A stretch of 64,000 nucleotides of DNA from Paenibacillus spongiae (GCF_024734895.1 NZ_CP091430.1:1025001-1089000), one strand, 5' to 3'; shown: positions 35,425 through 44,918, counted from the stretch's first letter. Numbers and translations: made by a program. Notes: generated from the sequence alone by a model not told the origin.

Positions 35425-35862
35425 ATGGCAACCTACAAAATCGAAGAAGCCGCGGCCAAGACGGGTCTGACGAAACGCACGATCCGTTATTACGAAGAGC
35501 TGGGACTCATTGAGACGCTGGATCGGACAGAGGGCGGCATGCGGATCTATTCCGAGGAAGATATCGAACGTTTGAACAAAATCGTGCTGGCTAAGGAGGT
35601 GCTCGGATTCACGCTTGTCGAGCTCCAGCAGTTCGTCCAGATGAATGAGACCATCGACCGGTATAAGGATTCGGTAAGATCCACGGTAGACCGGTCCGAG
35701 AGGCTGCAGAAGCTCATTGAGATTGGCGGGGTGCTCCAGAGCGAGATTGAGATGATCGAATCAAAAATGAGGAGGATGGAAATCTTTAAGGATGAGCTTC
35801 TATCCTTATCCGGCCGTGTTCAAGAGGCAATCCGCAAGTATGAGGATGAAACCGGCCATTAG
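35425..35862 (+). CDS. MerR-family transcriptional regulator
   Basis: A 145-residue regulator with the MerR winged-helix (YKIEEAAAKTGLTKRTIRYYEELGLI, residues 3-28, then YSEEDIERLNKIV) and a C-terminal dimerisation coiled coil. There is no cysteine cluster for metal sensing. The ATG start at 35425 follows GGGAGATG. The MFS exporter gene 30 bp downstream is the likely target, in line with MerR control of multidrug exporters. Confidence 0.9.
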   Translation: MATYKIEEAAAKTGLTKRTIRYYEELGLIETLDRTEGGMRIYSEEDIERLNKIVLAKEVLGFTLVELQQFVQMNETIDRYKDSVRSTVDRSERLQKLIEIGGVLQSEIEMIESKMRRMEIFKDELLSLSGRVQEAIRKYEDETGH

Positions 35863-35892
35863 ACTTCTTAGGCAAAGTTGGAGGGAAACAGT

Positions 35893-37359
35893 TTGAGTAA
35901 TAAGGATAAGGACGAAGCGTTGGGATCGCAATCATTCTGGAGCATCATTATCGCCGTCTTCTTTGGCAATTTCATGGCCGTTCTGAGCACGACAACGATC
36001 AATGTGGCGCTGCCGGTGTTTATGACGGACTTTGACGCAGAACTGAATACGGTGCAATGGATGATGTCCGGCTTCATGCTGGCGACGGGAATTATTGCGC
36101 CGATTATCGGATTTATGGGCGACAAGCTGAGCTACAAAAGGCTGTACGTATACGCCTTACTCGGTTTTACAGCGACTTCGGCGCTCTGCACCCTGGCCTG
36201 GAATATACAATCGCTCATTGTGTTCCGAATTCTGCAAGGCTTATTTAGCGGCATTATTATGCCCACAACGATGACGATTATCTATCAGGTCATTCGCAAG
36301 GATAAGCAGGCGCTGGCGATTGGACTTTGGAGTGTTTCGGCTATGCTGGCACCGGCTTTCGGGCCGACGCTCGGAGGCTGGCTGACCGAATTTTTCGGCT
36401 GGCAATCGTTGTTTATTATGAATATACCTGTTGGTATTATCGCCATCGTCATGGCTCTGCGGTTCATCCCTTATTATCGGCTGAGCCGAGGCATCAAGCT
36501 CGACGTTATTGGCTTCATCGCGGTGATCCTGGGCACAAGCTCGCTGCTGCTGACCTTCAGCGAAGGGCATAATTGGGGCTGGTTATCGTGGAAAACCATC
36601 ACCTTGCTGATCGCAGGTATCCTCATTTTGACTTATTTCATTAAACGAACGTTAAAGATCAGCAACCCGTTGTTGAATTTACATGTATTGAAGGTGCCCC
36701 GGTTTACCTACAGCCTGATAATCAATTGCATTATTACGATATCGCTCTATGCAGGGACGTTTCTGGTGCCGATCTACATGCAGAAAATTCAACATGCGAC
36801 TACGCTGCACACCGGGCTCGTGATGCTGCCCGGATCGCTGCTGCTCGCATTCTCCTCTTTCCTCGTCGGCAAATATTACGACAGGATCGGACCGTTCCGG
36901 TTAATTCTGGCCGGTACCATTATTATGGGATATGCCACGTGGGAGCTTAGCCGTATGAATCTGCTCACGGGGGTATTCTTTATCACAACATGGCTGGCCA
37001 TCCGTTATATCGGGATCGCGCTGTGCAACATGCCGGTTACGAACGCTGCCATGACCGCAATCCCAAGCGCGTTCTCAGGGCATGCATCCTCGGTAACCAA
37101 TTGGATCAGACAGGGATCGGCGGCGCTATCGGTCAGTATTTTCAGCAGTATTCTGACCGCACGAACGATGACGCATATGGAGGGGGTGGATGCGCAGGCG
37201 CCGATGGCAGCTGAACTAGCGCTCTCCAAATCCATTCAAGAAGTGTTCATTATCGGTATTGTGCTTGTCGTGCTGGCGATTCCCTTCACATTCATGCTTC
37301 GAAAAGAGCATAAGCCCGTCAGCGAGTCGTTTCTGGAGCCGACGACAGTATCGAAATAA
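35893..37359 (+). CDS. DHA2-family (14-TM) MFS drug exporter
   Basis: A 488-residue exporter of the EmrB/QacA family. Fourteen hydrophobic helices can be counted. Motif A is GFMGDKLSYKRLYV, and motif C-like sequence is SVSAMLAPAFGPTLGGWL; the first helix has NVALPVFMTDF. The start is TTG at 35893, eight bases after GGAGGG (TTG at 35878 overlaps the ribosome site). It should be proton-coupled; substrates cannot be read from the sequence. It is cotranscribed with merR. Confidence 0.92.
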   Translation: MSNKDKDEALGSQSFWSIIIAVFFGNFMAVLSTTTINVALPVFMTDFDAELNTVQWMMSGFMLATGIIAPIIGFMGDKLSYKRLYVYALLGFTATSALCTLAWNIQSLIVFRILQGLFSGIIMPTTMTIIYQVIRKDKQALAIGLWSVSAMLAPAFGPTLGGWLTEFFGWQSLFIMNIPVGIIAIVMALRFIPYYRLSRGIKLDVIGFIAVILGTSSLLLTFSEGHNWGWLSWKTITLLIAGILILTYFIKRTLKISNPLLNLHVLKVPRFTYSLIINCIITISLYAGTFLVPIYMQKIQHATTLHTGLVMLPGSLLLAFSSFLVGKYYDRIGPFRLILAGTIIMGYATWELSRMNLLTGVFFITTWLAIRYIGIALCNMPVTNAAMTAIPSAFSGHASSVTNWIRQGSAALSVSIFSSILTARTMTHMEGVDAQAPMAAELALSKSIQEVFIIGIVLVVLAIPFTFMLRKEHKPVSESFLEPTTVSK

Positions 37360-37385
37360 CCCGGCCGGGCAGCCGAGAAAAGGGA

Positions 37386-37414
37386 TTGACAAAAGCTGGC
37401 GTCTCAACTATGAT
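37386..37414 (+). promoter_or_regulatory. Near-consensus sigma-A promoter
   Basis: TTGACA and TATGAT are separated by 17 bp. Transcription should start near 37421, about 28 nt before the small gene at 37449. Confidence 0.8.
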
Positions 37415-37448
37415 AGTGGCATTAATCGACATGAGCAAAAGGAGGCAG

Positions 37449-37574
37449 ATGACCGTGAAATACAATGCTATGACGACCCGAGTTGTTTTGTCGCACATGC
37501 ATAATGATCGGCATCGACGGCCTCATGATGGTGAAATGGTTTTGATTTCGTATTCTTGCGGGAATGCTTCTTAA
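37449..37574 (+). CDS. Small unknown protein with its own promoter and terminator
   Basis: A 41-residue frame starts with ATG just behind AAAAGGAGG, a full ribosome site. It has several His and Arg residues in the middle (SHMHNDRHRRPHDG) and a hydrophobic end (EMVLISYSCGNAS). No signal peptide or transmembrane helix is seen. The transcription unit is complete: consensus promoter 35 bp upstream and terminator 33 bp after the stop. I do not recognise the family. A regulatory RNA carrying a small frame is also possible. Confidence 0.6.
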   Translation: MTVKYNAMTTRVVLSHMHNDRHRRPHDGEMVLISYSCGNAS

Positions 37575-37606
37575 AGCAAACCGGCAGTACGGACTCAATT
37601 TCTACG

Positions 37607-37636
37607 ACCGCGGGCGGATGCGCCCGCGGTTTTTGT
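37607..37636 (+). terminator. Rho-independent terminator
   Basis: ACCGCGGGCG and CGCCCGCGGT are perfect 10-bp arms around GATG, followed by TTTTTG. Confidence 0.93.
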
Positions 37637-37762
37637 GTTTTTCACCTAAGCGCATGTGGTATTAAGAAGGAGGGCGAGAAATGTAACCCGTCCATATGAC
37701 GTCTGGTAAGCTTTGCGAAAAAGCGATACAATATGAAAAGAATACGCAGATGAGGTGATCTC

Positions 37763-37984
37763 ATGACAGAGGAACAAGTAACCCCGGAAGGGCAAGAGAA
37801 TGAAGAGCAGCAAGGGCAAAAGAAAATCTCTCTGGCTGATGCGGTGAAACAGAAGCTGGCTCAGAAGAAGCAGGATCAGGCGAACAACAGCAAGCAAAAA
37901 TTCGGTCCTGGCGGCAATCAACAAACGATGAAGAGCCAGAATACGAAGAAGGTTAACAACCAGCGCAAGAAAATGGGCGTTTAA
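37763..37984 (+). CDS. Small disordered charged protein
   Basis: A 73-residue protein rich in Gln, Lys, Glu and Asn, without hydrophobic core, apparently disordered: EEQQGQKKISLADAVKQKL is the only likely helix. There are no motifs that I can name. The ATG at 37763 follows GAGGTGATCTC. A strong terminator follows directly, so it is expressed as a single gene. A nucleic-acid-binding role is conceivable from its charge (weak inference). Confidence 0.7.
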   Translation: MTEEQVTPEGQENEEQQGQKKISLADAVKQKLAQKKQDQANNSKQKFGPGGNQQTMKSQNTKKVNNQRKKMGV

Positions 37985-38001
37985 TCCAAGGTTAACCCGT
38001 G

Positions 38002-38038
38002 AAATCGGAGGCAGCATAGCTGCTCTCCGATTTTTATT
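38002..38038 (+). terminator. Rho-independent terminator
   Basis: AATCGGAGGCAGC and GCTGCTCTCCGATT form the stem around ATA, followed by TTTTATTT. Confidence 0.93.
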
Positions 38039-38061
38039 TATATCAACCGGTGCGAGCTTAG

Positions 38062-38613
38062 ATGAGGGTCACATTCTGTAACGGTTATGTTATTGTAAAG
38101 GATAGGAATATTTCAAGCATCGTCGTAAAGGGGGAATTCGCCATCATAAAGCTGCAATCACTGCAAGGGGCCGGTGCGACCGAACTGCATGCGCAGATCA
38201 TTCTGGACAGCTACGTCCGGCTGCTCGGCAAACCGCTTCTGACGCTGGCTCGCGGAGAGAAGGCGGCGGATGCGTTGTTCGCGTCGCCGATCGTCGTGCT
38301 GTCGCACGGCGTGGAGAGCGATCCGGTGTTGAATTACGGGAATCGGGCTGCGATTGATTTATGGGAGATGGACTGGGATACGTTCACCCGAACGCCGTCG
38401 CGGCTGACCGCGGAACCGATGGTTCGGGAGGAACGCCAGCAGTTTCTGCAGGCGGTAGCGGAGAAGGGCTATATCGATACATATCAAGGAATTCGTATAT
38501 CGAGCACGGGCTGCCGGTTCCGGATTCAGGAAGCCGTCGTATTTAATTTGACAGACCATAACGGCCATTACTATGGACAAGCCGCTGCGTTTGCGTACTA
38601 TTCGTACGTATAA
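38062..38613 (+). CDS. MEKHLA domain-containing protein
   Basis: A PAS-like MEKHLA domain covers about residues 30-183: ILDSYVRLLGKPLL, VVLSHGVESDPVLNYGNRAAIDLWEMDWDTF (split here as SDPVLNYGNRAAIDLW), TRTPSRLTAEP and QEAVVFNLTD. The domain is a probable sensory module; its ligand is unknown. The ATG at 38062 has no ribosome site, while AAAGGGGG at 38127-38134 sits about eight bases before an ATC codon in frame. The true start may therefore be near 38140-38150 and use a rare codon. Confidence 0.8.
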   Translation: MRVTFCNGYVIVKDRNISSIVVKGEFAIIKLQSLQGAGATELHAQIILDSYVRLLGKPLLTLARGEKAADALFASPIVVLSHGVESDPVLNYGNRAAIDLWEMDWDTFTRTPSRLTAEPMVREERQQFLQAVAEKGYIDTYQGIRISSTGCRFRIQEAVVFNLTDHNGHYYGQAAAFAYYSYV

Positions 38614-38802
38614 TGCGCGGCTTCTTTACAAAAAGTCATATGGTTCACGAACGTCCGATCGATTATACTAAAGGTAATCATTGACAACACATGCGAATGG
38701 AGGGAATTACGAAAAGACCGGGTCTTTTGCTCATCTTATGTCGCTGCACAACTTATTCAACCGATTACATGAAGAACATCCTTAAATAAGGAGGCTTGTG
38801 TT

Positions 38803-41800
38803 TTGCTGCTGCGACAATTGTTGAGAGCGATTTCATTGCAGGCTGCTTTTATGCTGCTTATGGTATGTATCATGCCTCAGAATATGGCATATGCGCTCGA
38901 TGACCGGAAGCCGATGCTGCAGAGCTCGGATATTAGCGGGGCCGTCATACGGCTGGTGTATGACGAACCGTTAGATGAGAACGGAGTCCCCGATGTCAAC
39001 ACGATGTACGTTAAGACCAACAATGAAGCCGCTCTGATTGCGGGAATTCAGATCACCGGCAGCATCGTGTATATTACGCTGCTTAATCCGCCGCTTCCGG
39101 AACAGCCGGTCGTGCTGACCTATCTGCCGGGTGATCCTGCAATCCGTGACATATCGGGAAATACCGCCCCTAGCTTAATTGATCACGCCATAACTCGCCC
39201 CGATTCCTCGCCGCCATTATTAGTGCATGCAGCAGCGGACGGTACGGCTGTCACCCTGCAATACAATGAGCAGCTGAATCCGGACTCCGTTCCCGCACCC
39301 GGAAGCTTCGTATTGAAGGTAAACGGGATTTCGCGATCCATCGTCTCCACTTCGGTAAGCGGCGCAGCGCTCCGTCTGACTATGGCTGAACCGATCGGGA
39401 CCGGCCAAACCGTGCAGGTGACCTATTTGCACAGCATTCATCCGATTCAAGATCTCGCCGGGAATGACGCCGCCAATATCTATGAAGCGCCGGTTCTGAA
39501 TGCAGCGCAGGCCGTCCCGCCGGAGGTTACGGCGGCAATCGTGAACGGGACGCAGCTGCAGGTTACATACAATCAATCTTTGAACGAAGCGTCCGTCCCT
39601 CCGGTCAGCAGCTTTAACGTTACGGCCGATTCGTCACATGTGGCGGTATCGCGCGTAACGATTTCCGGTTCCGTGCTTACCTTGTCGCTATACAGCCCGG
39701 TTTCGGCCAGCCCATCGGTTAAGCTTGATTATAACCCGCCAGCCGTTAATGCGCTGCTCGGCGCGGCAGGTGTTCCGGTAGCGGCGGTTTCCGGTTTAAA
39801 CGTGTTAAACCGGTCGGACGTCAGCCCGCCTCAGCTGACGGGTGCCCGCATGAATGGCGCCTATGTGCAGCTTCTTTATAACGAGCCTCTTAACGCCTCG
39901 TCCGTTCCCGGCCGCAGCAGCTTCTCGGTATTCGTCGACGGAGAATCCAGAGCAGTGTCATCCGTCGCGATAGCGGACCGGACCGTCTCGCTTCTGCTGG
40001 AGAGCGGGCCTTCCCTTGGGGTCAGCTCCATTACGGTCACCTATATGGTGCCGGCAAATAACGGAATTCAAGACAGCAGCGGCAATCTGGCCGGAGGCCT
40101 GGTACGGCAGCCCGTAGACAGCGGGAACGATCATACGGCTCCGGCGCTGATCAGCGTGCTGCTGGAATCCAGGACGCTCATCCTCCAATATGATGAACCG
40201 CTTCATTCCGCATCGGTACCCTCGACAGGGAGCTTTCGCGCGGCCAACGGGAGCGGTACGATAGCCGTCTCCAGCGTGCAGATTGCCGGTAATGAGGTGA
40301 GACTTAGCCTCACGGGCAGCTGGAGCGGCAGTTTGCCCATCACGTTATCCTATACACAGCCAGGCGTGAAACCGATCCAAGACGTCAGCGGCAATGCAGC
40401 CGCTTCCTTCTCGAACTGGGCTGTCGGGAGCACGGCTGATCAGACGCCTCCGGTTCTGACGGCCGCCACTGTAAACAAGACGGTCCTTAAGCTTACTTAT
40501 AGCGAAACGCTGCGGGCCAATACGGTACCGTCGGCATCCCAATTTCAGGTCACGGTAGGAGGCTATCCGCGCAATGTCTCCAATGTTTCCGTTAATGGGA
40601 CGGTTGTCACCTTGACATTGATGTCGTCGGCAGTGGCCATTCATGATGCGGTCAAGCTGACGTATACGCCGCCTAACGTCAATCCGATTCAAGATTTAAG
40701 CGGCAATAAGGCCGCGGAGCTATCCCAGCAGACCGTGACGAATCAAACGGACGCAACCGTGCCGACGCTGGTTTCCGCTTCGATTAACGGCATGATCCTC
40801 ACGCTGGTGTACAGCAAAGCGCTCAATCCGGCCTATGTTCCTCCGGTTAGCAGCTTCTCGATCTACGGGAGCGGCTACCGTGCGGTGACGAACGTTACCG
40901 TAAGCGGAACGATGGTCACGCTTATCCTGGGAACCCGGGCTGACGATTCGGAATCGCTCACAGTCAGCTATTCACAGCCGTATAATGGCAGCGCGCTGCA
41001 GGATATGAACGGTAATTTGGCTGCCAATCTATACAGCCAACAGGTTAGGAACGGCTCGGACATCATGCCGCCTATTTTGACCGCAGCTGCAGTAAGCGGC
41101 GGCCAATCCACGATCGTGCTCACGTATAACGAAACGCTGAACAGCGGTTCCGTCCCCTATGCGTCGCAGTATACTGTAAAGTCGGGCGATACGACGATTC
41201 CGGTAAGCAGAGTGACGATTAGCGGAACAAGCGTCACGCTGACGCTTCAAAGCCCGATCAAGAGCGGACAAACGATTACCCTATCCTATACGGCAGGCTA
41301 CAGCAATTCGATTAAGGATAAAGCCGGGAACCAGGCCGCATCCGTGAGTAATTACAGCGTCAAGATGACAAATGCCTCCCTGACCGTCACAGGTGCCAAG
41401 GGCGATGACCGTACGGTTGTTCTCACCTTCGCAAGGATGCTGGATGAATCGTCCGTACCGGATGTGGGGAGCTTCACTGTGACCGTTAACGGGAGCGCCC
41501 GCAAGATAACGGACGTGTACGTGGACGGTTACAACGTGGAATTAACGCTTAGCGCCGATCTGGGATCTTCGGCCAATGTGCGAGTGTCCTACAAGCCAGG
41601 GCTTACGAAGCTGCAGGACGAGGATGGCGCCGCCGCAGCTGCCTTCACGGGCCGCTCGGTCGTCATGGCAAAGTCCTCGTTAGAATCGGAAGATGCCGCC
41701 CCCATTCAGCAGATTGACCGAAACGCAGGCACATGGGAGGAACCGGAAGTGATGCTGGCGGCGGGCGATGCCCGGCAAACAACTGAAACGACGGCGCAGG

Positions 41801-43002
41801 GGGAATCGATTGCCGTATACACCCTAGAGGGCAGTACAATCAAGAGCGCCCTGCAGCAGCGTAACGGGAAGCAGCGGAAGGCGGTAGGGTTCGCCGCGCT
41901 GGGCAGCGGCTTGAATGCTTCGAAGGCATTCAAAGTGCGCATACCGTCATCTGCTTTCCATTCCGCCCCGGAAAGCGCCGGCGCCGATCAATTCGTCGTC
42001 ACAACGCCGCTTGGAGCGTATCGGCTCCCTGCAGACGTCGTGGATGCAGAAGCGCTGTCGAATCAATTGAAGGTGCCGGCTGACGATATCTATGTAGGGA
42101 TCGTCATCCGGCAAGCGGATGCCGCCCTGACGCAGGAAATGACGGCCGCGGCGTTAGCGGGAGGGCTGGAGACGCTCGGGGGGCCAATATTCTATGAAGT
42201 CATGGTCGAAGGGGCAGGAAGGACATTCCCGCTTCAGTCGTTCAACCAATATATCCCCCGGCAGCTCTACATCGGCCAGCAGATTACGGCGCAGGATACG
42301 ACGATCGTCTGGTATGATGCGTCAATGAAGCGGCTGGCCTACGTTCCGAATTTGCTGTATACCGAAGGCAATCGGCCTTCAGCCACCATCATGCATATGA
42401 CGAACGGAGCTTATATGGCGGTGAAGAGCAGCCGGCAGTTCACTGATATGGCCTCGCACTGGGCTGCGGCGGATGTGCAGAGGCTCGCGTCTAAGCTTAT
42501 CGTTAGCGGGGTATCGGCAGGGGCGTTCGGGCCGAATAAAGCGGTTACGAAGGCGGAATTCGTCACGATGCTTACCCGAGCGATGGGGTTGACCGGTTCG
42601 GGGGCCGCCAAGGAGCTGCCTTACGATGACGTGCCCGGTCAAAGCTGGTTCCGCGCTGCCGTTATGATCGCCTACGAGAATGGAATTATAGACCCTGCGG
42701 AGCGGTTTGAGCCGGGAATGCCCATTACCCGATCGCAAATGGCGGTCATGGCCTATCGGGCGGTGCAGGCTGCCGGGCAGAAGATTCCGATCACCAATAT
42801 CGACCGGTCGAACATCGATAAGTTTACCGATCTGCGTACGGTATCGCCGGAGGAACGGAATGCGATCATCGCGGACGTCAAAGCCGGCATCATGTCCGGA
42901 GGCTCGCAGACGTCTTTCATGCCAGGGGCGAATGCAACGCGGGCGCAGGCTGCGGTTATTCTTGGGCGGCTGCTGCGTTACGCGGGATTAATAGACGGAT
43001 GA
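38803..43002 (+). CDS. SwmB-repeat surface protein with SLH anchor
   Basis: A 1399-residue exported surface protein. A signal peptide (about 1-30, ending AYA) is followed by nine Ig-like SwmB repeats of 95-105 residues (about 35-950). Each has a DPxLxxAxVNG-like opening, a YNExLN-type motif, an SVPxxSSF-type turn and a closing IQDxSGNxA motif. A linker (950-1210) and three SLH modules (FTDMASHWAAADVQRLA, YDDVPGQSWFRAAVMIAYEN and FTDLRTVSPEERNAI; 1213-1399) follow. The SLH modules bind cell-wall polymer. SwmB is named after a cyanobacterial motility protein; here adhesion or S-layer function is inferred. Start is TTG at 38803 behind AAGGAGG. Confidence 0.9.
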   Translation: MLLRQLLRAISLQAAFMLLMVCIMPQNMAYALDDRKPMLQSSDISGAVIRLVYDEPLDENGVPDVNTMYVKTNNEAALIAGIQITGSIVYITLLNPPLPEQPVVLTYLPGDPAIRDISGNTAPSLIDHAITRPDSSPPLLVHAAADGTAVTLQYNEQLNPDSVPAPGSFVLKVNGISRSIVSTSVSGAALRLTMAEPIGTGQTVQVTYLHSIHPIQDLAGNDAANIYEAPVLNAAQAVPPEVTAAIVNGTQLQVTYNQSLNEASVPPVSSFNVTADSSHVAVSRVTISGSVLTLSLYSPVSASPSVKLDYNPPAVNALLGAAGVPVAAVSGLNVLNRSDVSPPQLTGARMNGAYVQLLYNEPLNASSVPGRSSFSVFVDGESRAVSSVAIADRTVSLLLESGPSLGVSSITVTYMVPANNGIQDSSGNLAGGLVRQPVDSGNDHTAPALISVLLESRTLILQYDEPLHSASVPSTGSFRAANGSGTIAVSSVQIAGNEVRLSLTGSWSGSLPITLSYTQPGVKPIQDVSGNAAASFSNWAVGSTADQTPPVLTAATVNKTVLKLTYSETLRANTVPSASQFQVTVGGYPRNVSNVSVNGTVVTLTLMSSAVAIHDAVKLTYTPPNVNPIQDLSGNKAAELSQQTVTNQTDATVPTLVSASINGMILTLVYSKALNPAYVPPVSSFSIYGSGYRAVTNVTVSGTMVTLILGTRADDSESLTVSYSQPYNGSALQDMNGNLAANLYSQQVRNGSDIMPPILTAAAVSGGQSTIVLTYNETLNSGSVPYASQYTVKSGDTTIPVSRVTISGTSVTLTLQSPIKSGQTITLSYTAGYSNSIKDKAGNQAASVSNYSVKMTNASLTVTGAKGDDRTVVLTFARMLDESSVPDVGSFTVTVNGSARKITDVYVDGYNVELTLSADLGSSANVRVSYKPGLTKLQDEDGAAAAAFTGRSVVMAKSSLESEDAAPIQQIDRNAGTWEEPEVMLAAGDARQTTETTAQGESIAVYTLEGSTIKSALQQRNGKQRKAVGFAALGSGLNASKAFKVRIPSSAFHSAPESAGADQFVVTTPLGAYRLPADVVDAEALSNQLKVPADDIYVGIVIRQADAALTQEMTAAALAGGLETLGGPIFYEVMVEGAGRTFPLQSFNQYIPRQLYIGQQITAQDTTIVWYDASMKRLAYVPNLLYTEGNRPSATIMHMTNGAYMAVKSSRQFTDMASHWAAADVQRLASKLIVSGVSAGAFGPNKAVTKAEFVTMLTRAMGLTGSGAAKELPYDDVPGQSWFRAAVMIAYENGIIDPAERFEPGMPITRSQMAVMAYRAVQAAGQKIPITNIDRSNIDKFTDLRTVSPEERNAIIADVKAGIMSGGSQTSFMPGANATRAQAAVILGRLLRYAGLIDG

Positions 43003-43165
43003 ATTCGCGGAAGGAGCGCTCTGTGCCTTGCGCTGAGCTTAGGACAGGGCGCTCGGAGGCAAGTCCGGTCCAGGCAGGGCGGTCTTGCCCGCAGAACCCC
43101 ATATTGGTAAACTGGGAACAGAATGTATGTTTGCCATTATGAATTCATAGCGGGAGGAGAACAAG

Positions 43166-44407
43166 GTGCCGGCATACTCCTTTAACCCTTCGGAATTTCC
43201 GAATAAACCCGGCTGTTATCTGATGAAGAACGCGGAAGGCCGAATACTCTACGTGGGCAAATCCAAAGCTTTGCGCAATCGGCTCCGCTCCTACTTCAGC
43301 GGCCGGGTGACACATAAGCGGATTGCGCTTCTGGTGGAGGAGATTGCCGCGATAGAAGTCATCGTCGTGAATAACGAGCACGAAAGCCTGCTGCTGGAGA
43401 ATAATTTAATTAAGATGCATAAGCCGCCTTATAACCGGGCCTTGAAGAAGGACAACAGCGGCTATGCCTATTTGAAAATGACGGACGAGCGACTCCCGAG
43501 GCTGGATGTGTATTACCGCGACAGACGGGGGACGGGACAAGCCTCCGAAGGCTGGCTGATTGCCCATGGAGCCGGGCAGGAGAGCGCTGCAGCGGAGGAC
43601 GGTGCGCAAGCGGCAGCATCCGCCGAGCTATCGCTATCTGCCGGGCAAGCCGCTGCAGCGGCCGAGGCTGCTGCTTCGAATTCGCGGGAGAAGCGGTTCG
43701 GGCCATTCGCAAGCGCGAGGTTTCGCGACGCGCTGCTTACGTTCGTAACGGATCATTACCGGCTGCGTACCTGTACAACGATGCCCAAGAAGGTTTGTCT
43801 GCTCTACCATCTGGGACGGTGCAGCGGTGTTTGCGAGGGGTTGATCTCCGAGGAGGATTACCGGGAGACGGCGCGTCAAGCGGCCGCGCTGCTCGACCAT
43901 CGCGGGGAGAAGCTGATCGGGGCGATGTATGCCCAGATGGAAAGTTATGCGGAGAAGCTGTTATTCGAGAGGGCGGGCAGCATGCTTCGGCATATACGGA
44001 TCTTGGAACGCATGCCGGACAAGCAGATTGTCGACCGTGAATCCAATGTCAACCAGGATGTCGTCTATTTTGGCGAAAACAAGGTGCTTGTGGGGAGCGT
44101 GCATCAGGGGATGCTTCGTCATGTCGAGCTGCTCGATTGGGAGAGGACGGAGGACGGCGGAGCATGCGACCGGTTCTTGATCGGGCGTTACCGCCATAAC
44201 AGACCGGATGAAATCATCGTGAACGAAATCGGCGACCGCAAGGCGGTTATGGCCGCTCTTCGCAATCGGCGAAAGGCTCCGGTAACGGTCACGCTGCCGA
44301 AGCGCGGATTGAAATACGAGCTGCTGAGCCTGTGCAAGGCGAACTACGAGCTGAGATTGGACCGGCAGCGGCATGCTGAAGAAGCCGGAAGACCGGCGCC
44401 GGTCTAA
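43166..44407 (+). CDS. UvrC-like GIY-YIG nuclease, short paralogue
   Basis: A 413-residue protein resembling the N-terminal two-thirds of UvrC. The GIY-YIG domain (about 12-90: PGCYLMKNAEGRILYVGKSK, then LIKMHKPPYN) is followed by an Ala/Gln/Ser-rich insertion (about 137-172), the Cys-containing segment CLLYHLGRCSGVC, a UVR-like helical stretch and a partial RNase H-like region. The C-terminal helix-hairpin-helix domain is absent (UvrC is about 600 residues). It may be a second repair nuclease; the housekeeping UvrC is expected elsewhere. Start is GTG at 43166 behind GGGAGGAG. Confidence 0.82.
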   Translation: MPAYSFNPSEFPNKPGCYLMKNAEGRILYVGKSKALRNRLRSYFSGRVTHKRIALLVEEIAAIEVIVVNNEHESLLLENNLIKMHKPPYNRALKKDNSGYAYLKMTDERLPRLDVYYRDRRGTGQASEGWLIAHGAGQESAAAEDGAQAAASAELSLSAGQAAAAAEAAASNSREKRFGPFASARFRDALLTFVTDHYRLRTCTTMPKKVCLLYHLGRCSGVCEGLISEEDYRETARQAAALLDHRGEKLIGAMYAQMESYAEKLLFERAGSMLRHIRILERMPDKQIVDRESNVNQDVVYFGENKVLVGSVHQGMLRHVELLDWERTEDGGACDRFLIGRYRHNRPDEIIVNEIGDRKAVMAALRNRRKAPVTVTLPKRGLKYELLSLCKANYELRLDRQRHAEEAGRPAPV

Positions 44408-44727
44408 TCCTGCTTCTTCTTGATCCATTTTCGATACATCTGCAAGCTGTCGCGCAAGTACTGCGATTCGTCCTCGGTCAGACGCTCCCGCAGAAGCTCA
44501 TTGCCCGAACGGTCTTGAGGCGATTTGTATGCATCGCTGCGGCCGATGAGCTCGTCCAGACTCACGCCGAATAGATCGGCGATGCGGACGATGGTGTTCA
44601 GGTCCGGTTCGTTAATATCGTTCTCATATTGGGATATGGTCGATTTGGCCATTTGCAGAAAATCTGCTAGCTGCTCCTGGGTCATCTCATGGCTCTTGCG
44701 CAGCTGACGCAGCTGTTTACCGATCAT
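44404..44727 (-). CDS. XRE-family transcriptional regulator
   Basis: A 107-residue DNA-binding protein. The Cro/CI helix-turn-helix spans residues about 5-60 (LRQLRKSHEMTQEQLADFL, AKSTISQYENDIN, IADLFGVSLDELIG), followed by a short helical C-terminus. It overlaps the 3' end of the UvrC-like gene by four bases on the opposite strand, and is divergent from the YjbR pair. The 17-bp palindrome at 44873 lies in the shared intergenic region and is a likely target. Confidence 0.9.
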   Translation of the reverse strand: MIGKQLRQLRKSHEMTQEQLADFLQMAKSTISQYENDINEPDLNTIVRIADLFGVSLDELIGRSDAYKSPQDRSGNELLRERLTEDESQYLRDSLQMYRKWIKKKQD

Positions 44728-44841
44728 GCTATCATCTCTTCTGGTCCGATAATGGTTGATTGCTTCTTCTTTGATTGTACACGGCTTCCGGAAGCGAAGA
44801 AGCCAACTGAACGGTTAGTTCACGATACATGTTATTATTAG

Positions 44842-44889
44842 TTGAATATCGGGGGAATAAACGGTAAAATAAGTTCATGATTCATGAAC
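44842..44889 (+). promoter_or_regulatory. Promoter with 17-bp palindromic operator before the YjbR pair
   Basis: TTGAAT and TAAAAT are separated by 17 bp. GTTCATGA-T-TCATGAAC (44873-44889) is a perfect inverted repeat covering the expected transcription start. GTTCACGATACATG at 44817 is a partial copy. The XRE regulator is divergently encoded at 44727. Confidence 0.7.
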
Positions 44890-44918
44890 GATAATTACTG
44901 AATGAAGGAGAGGCAATT

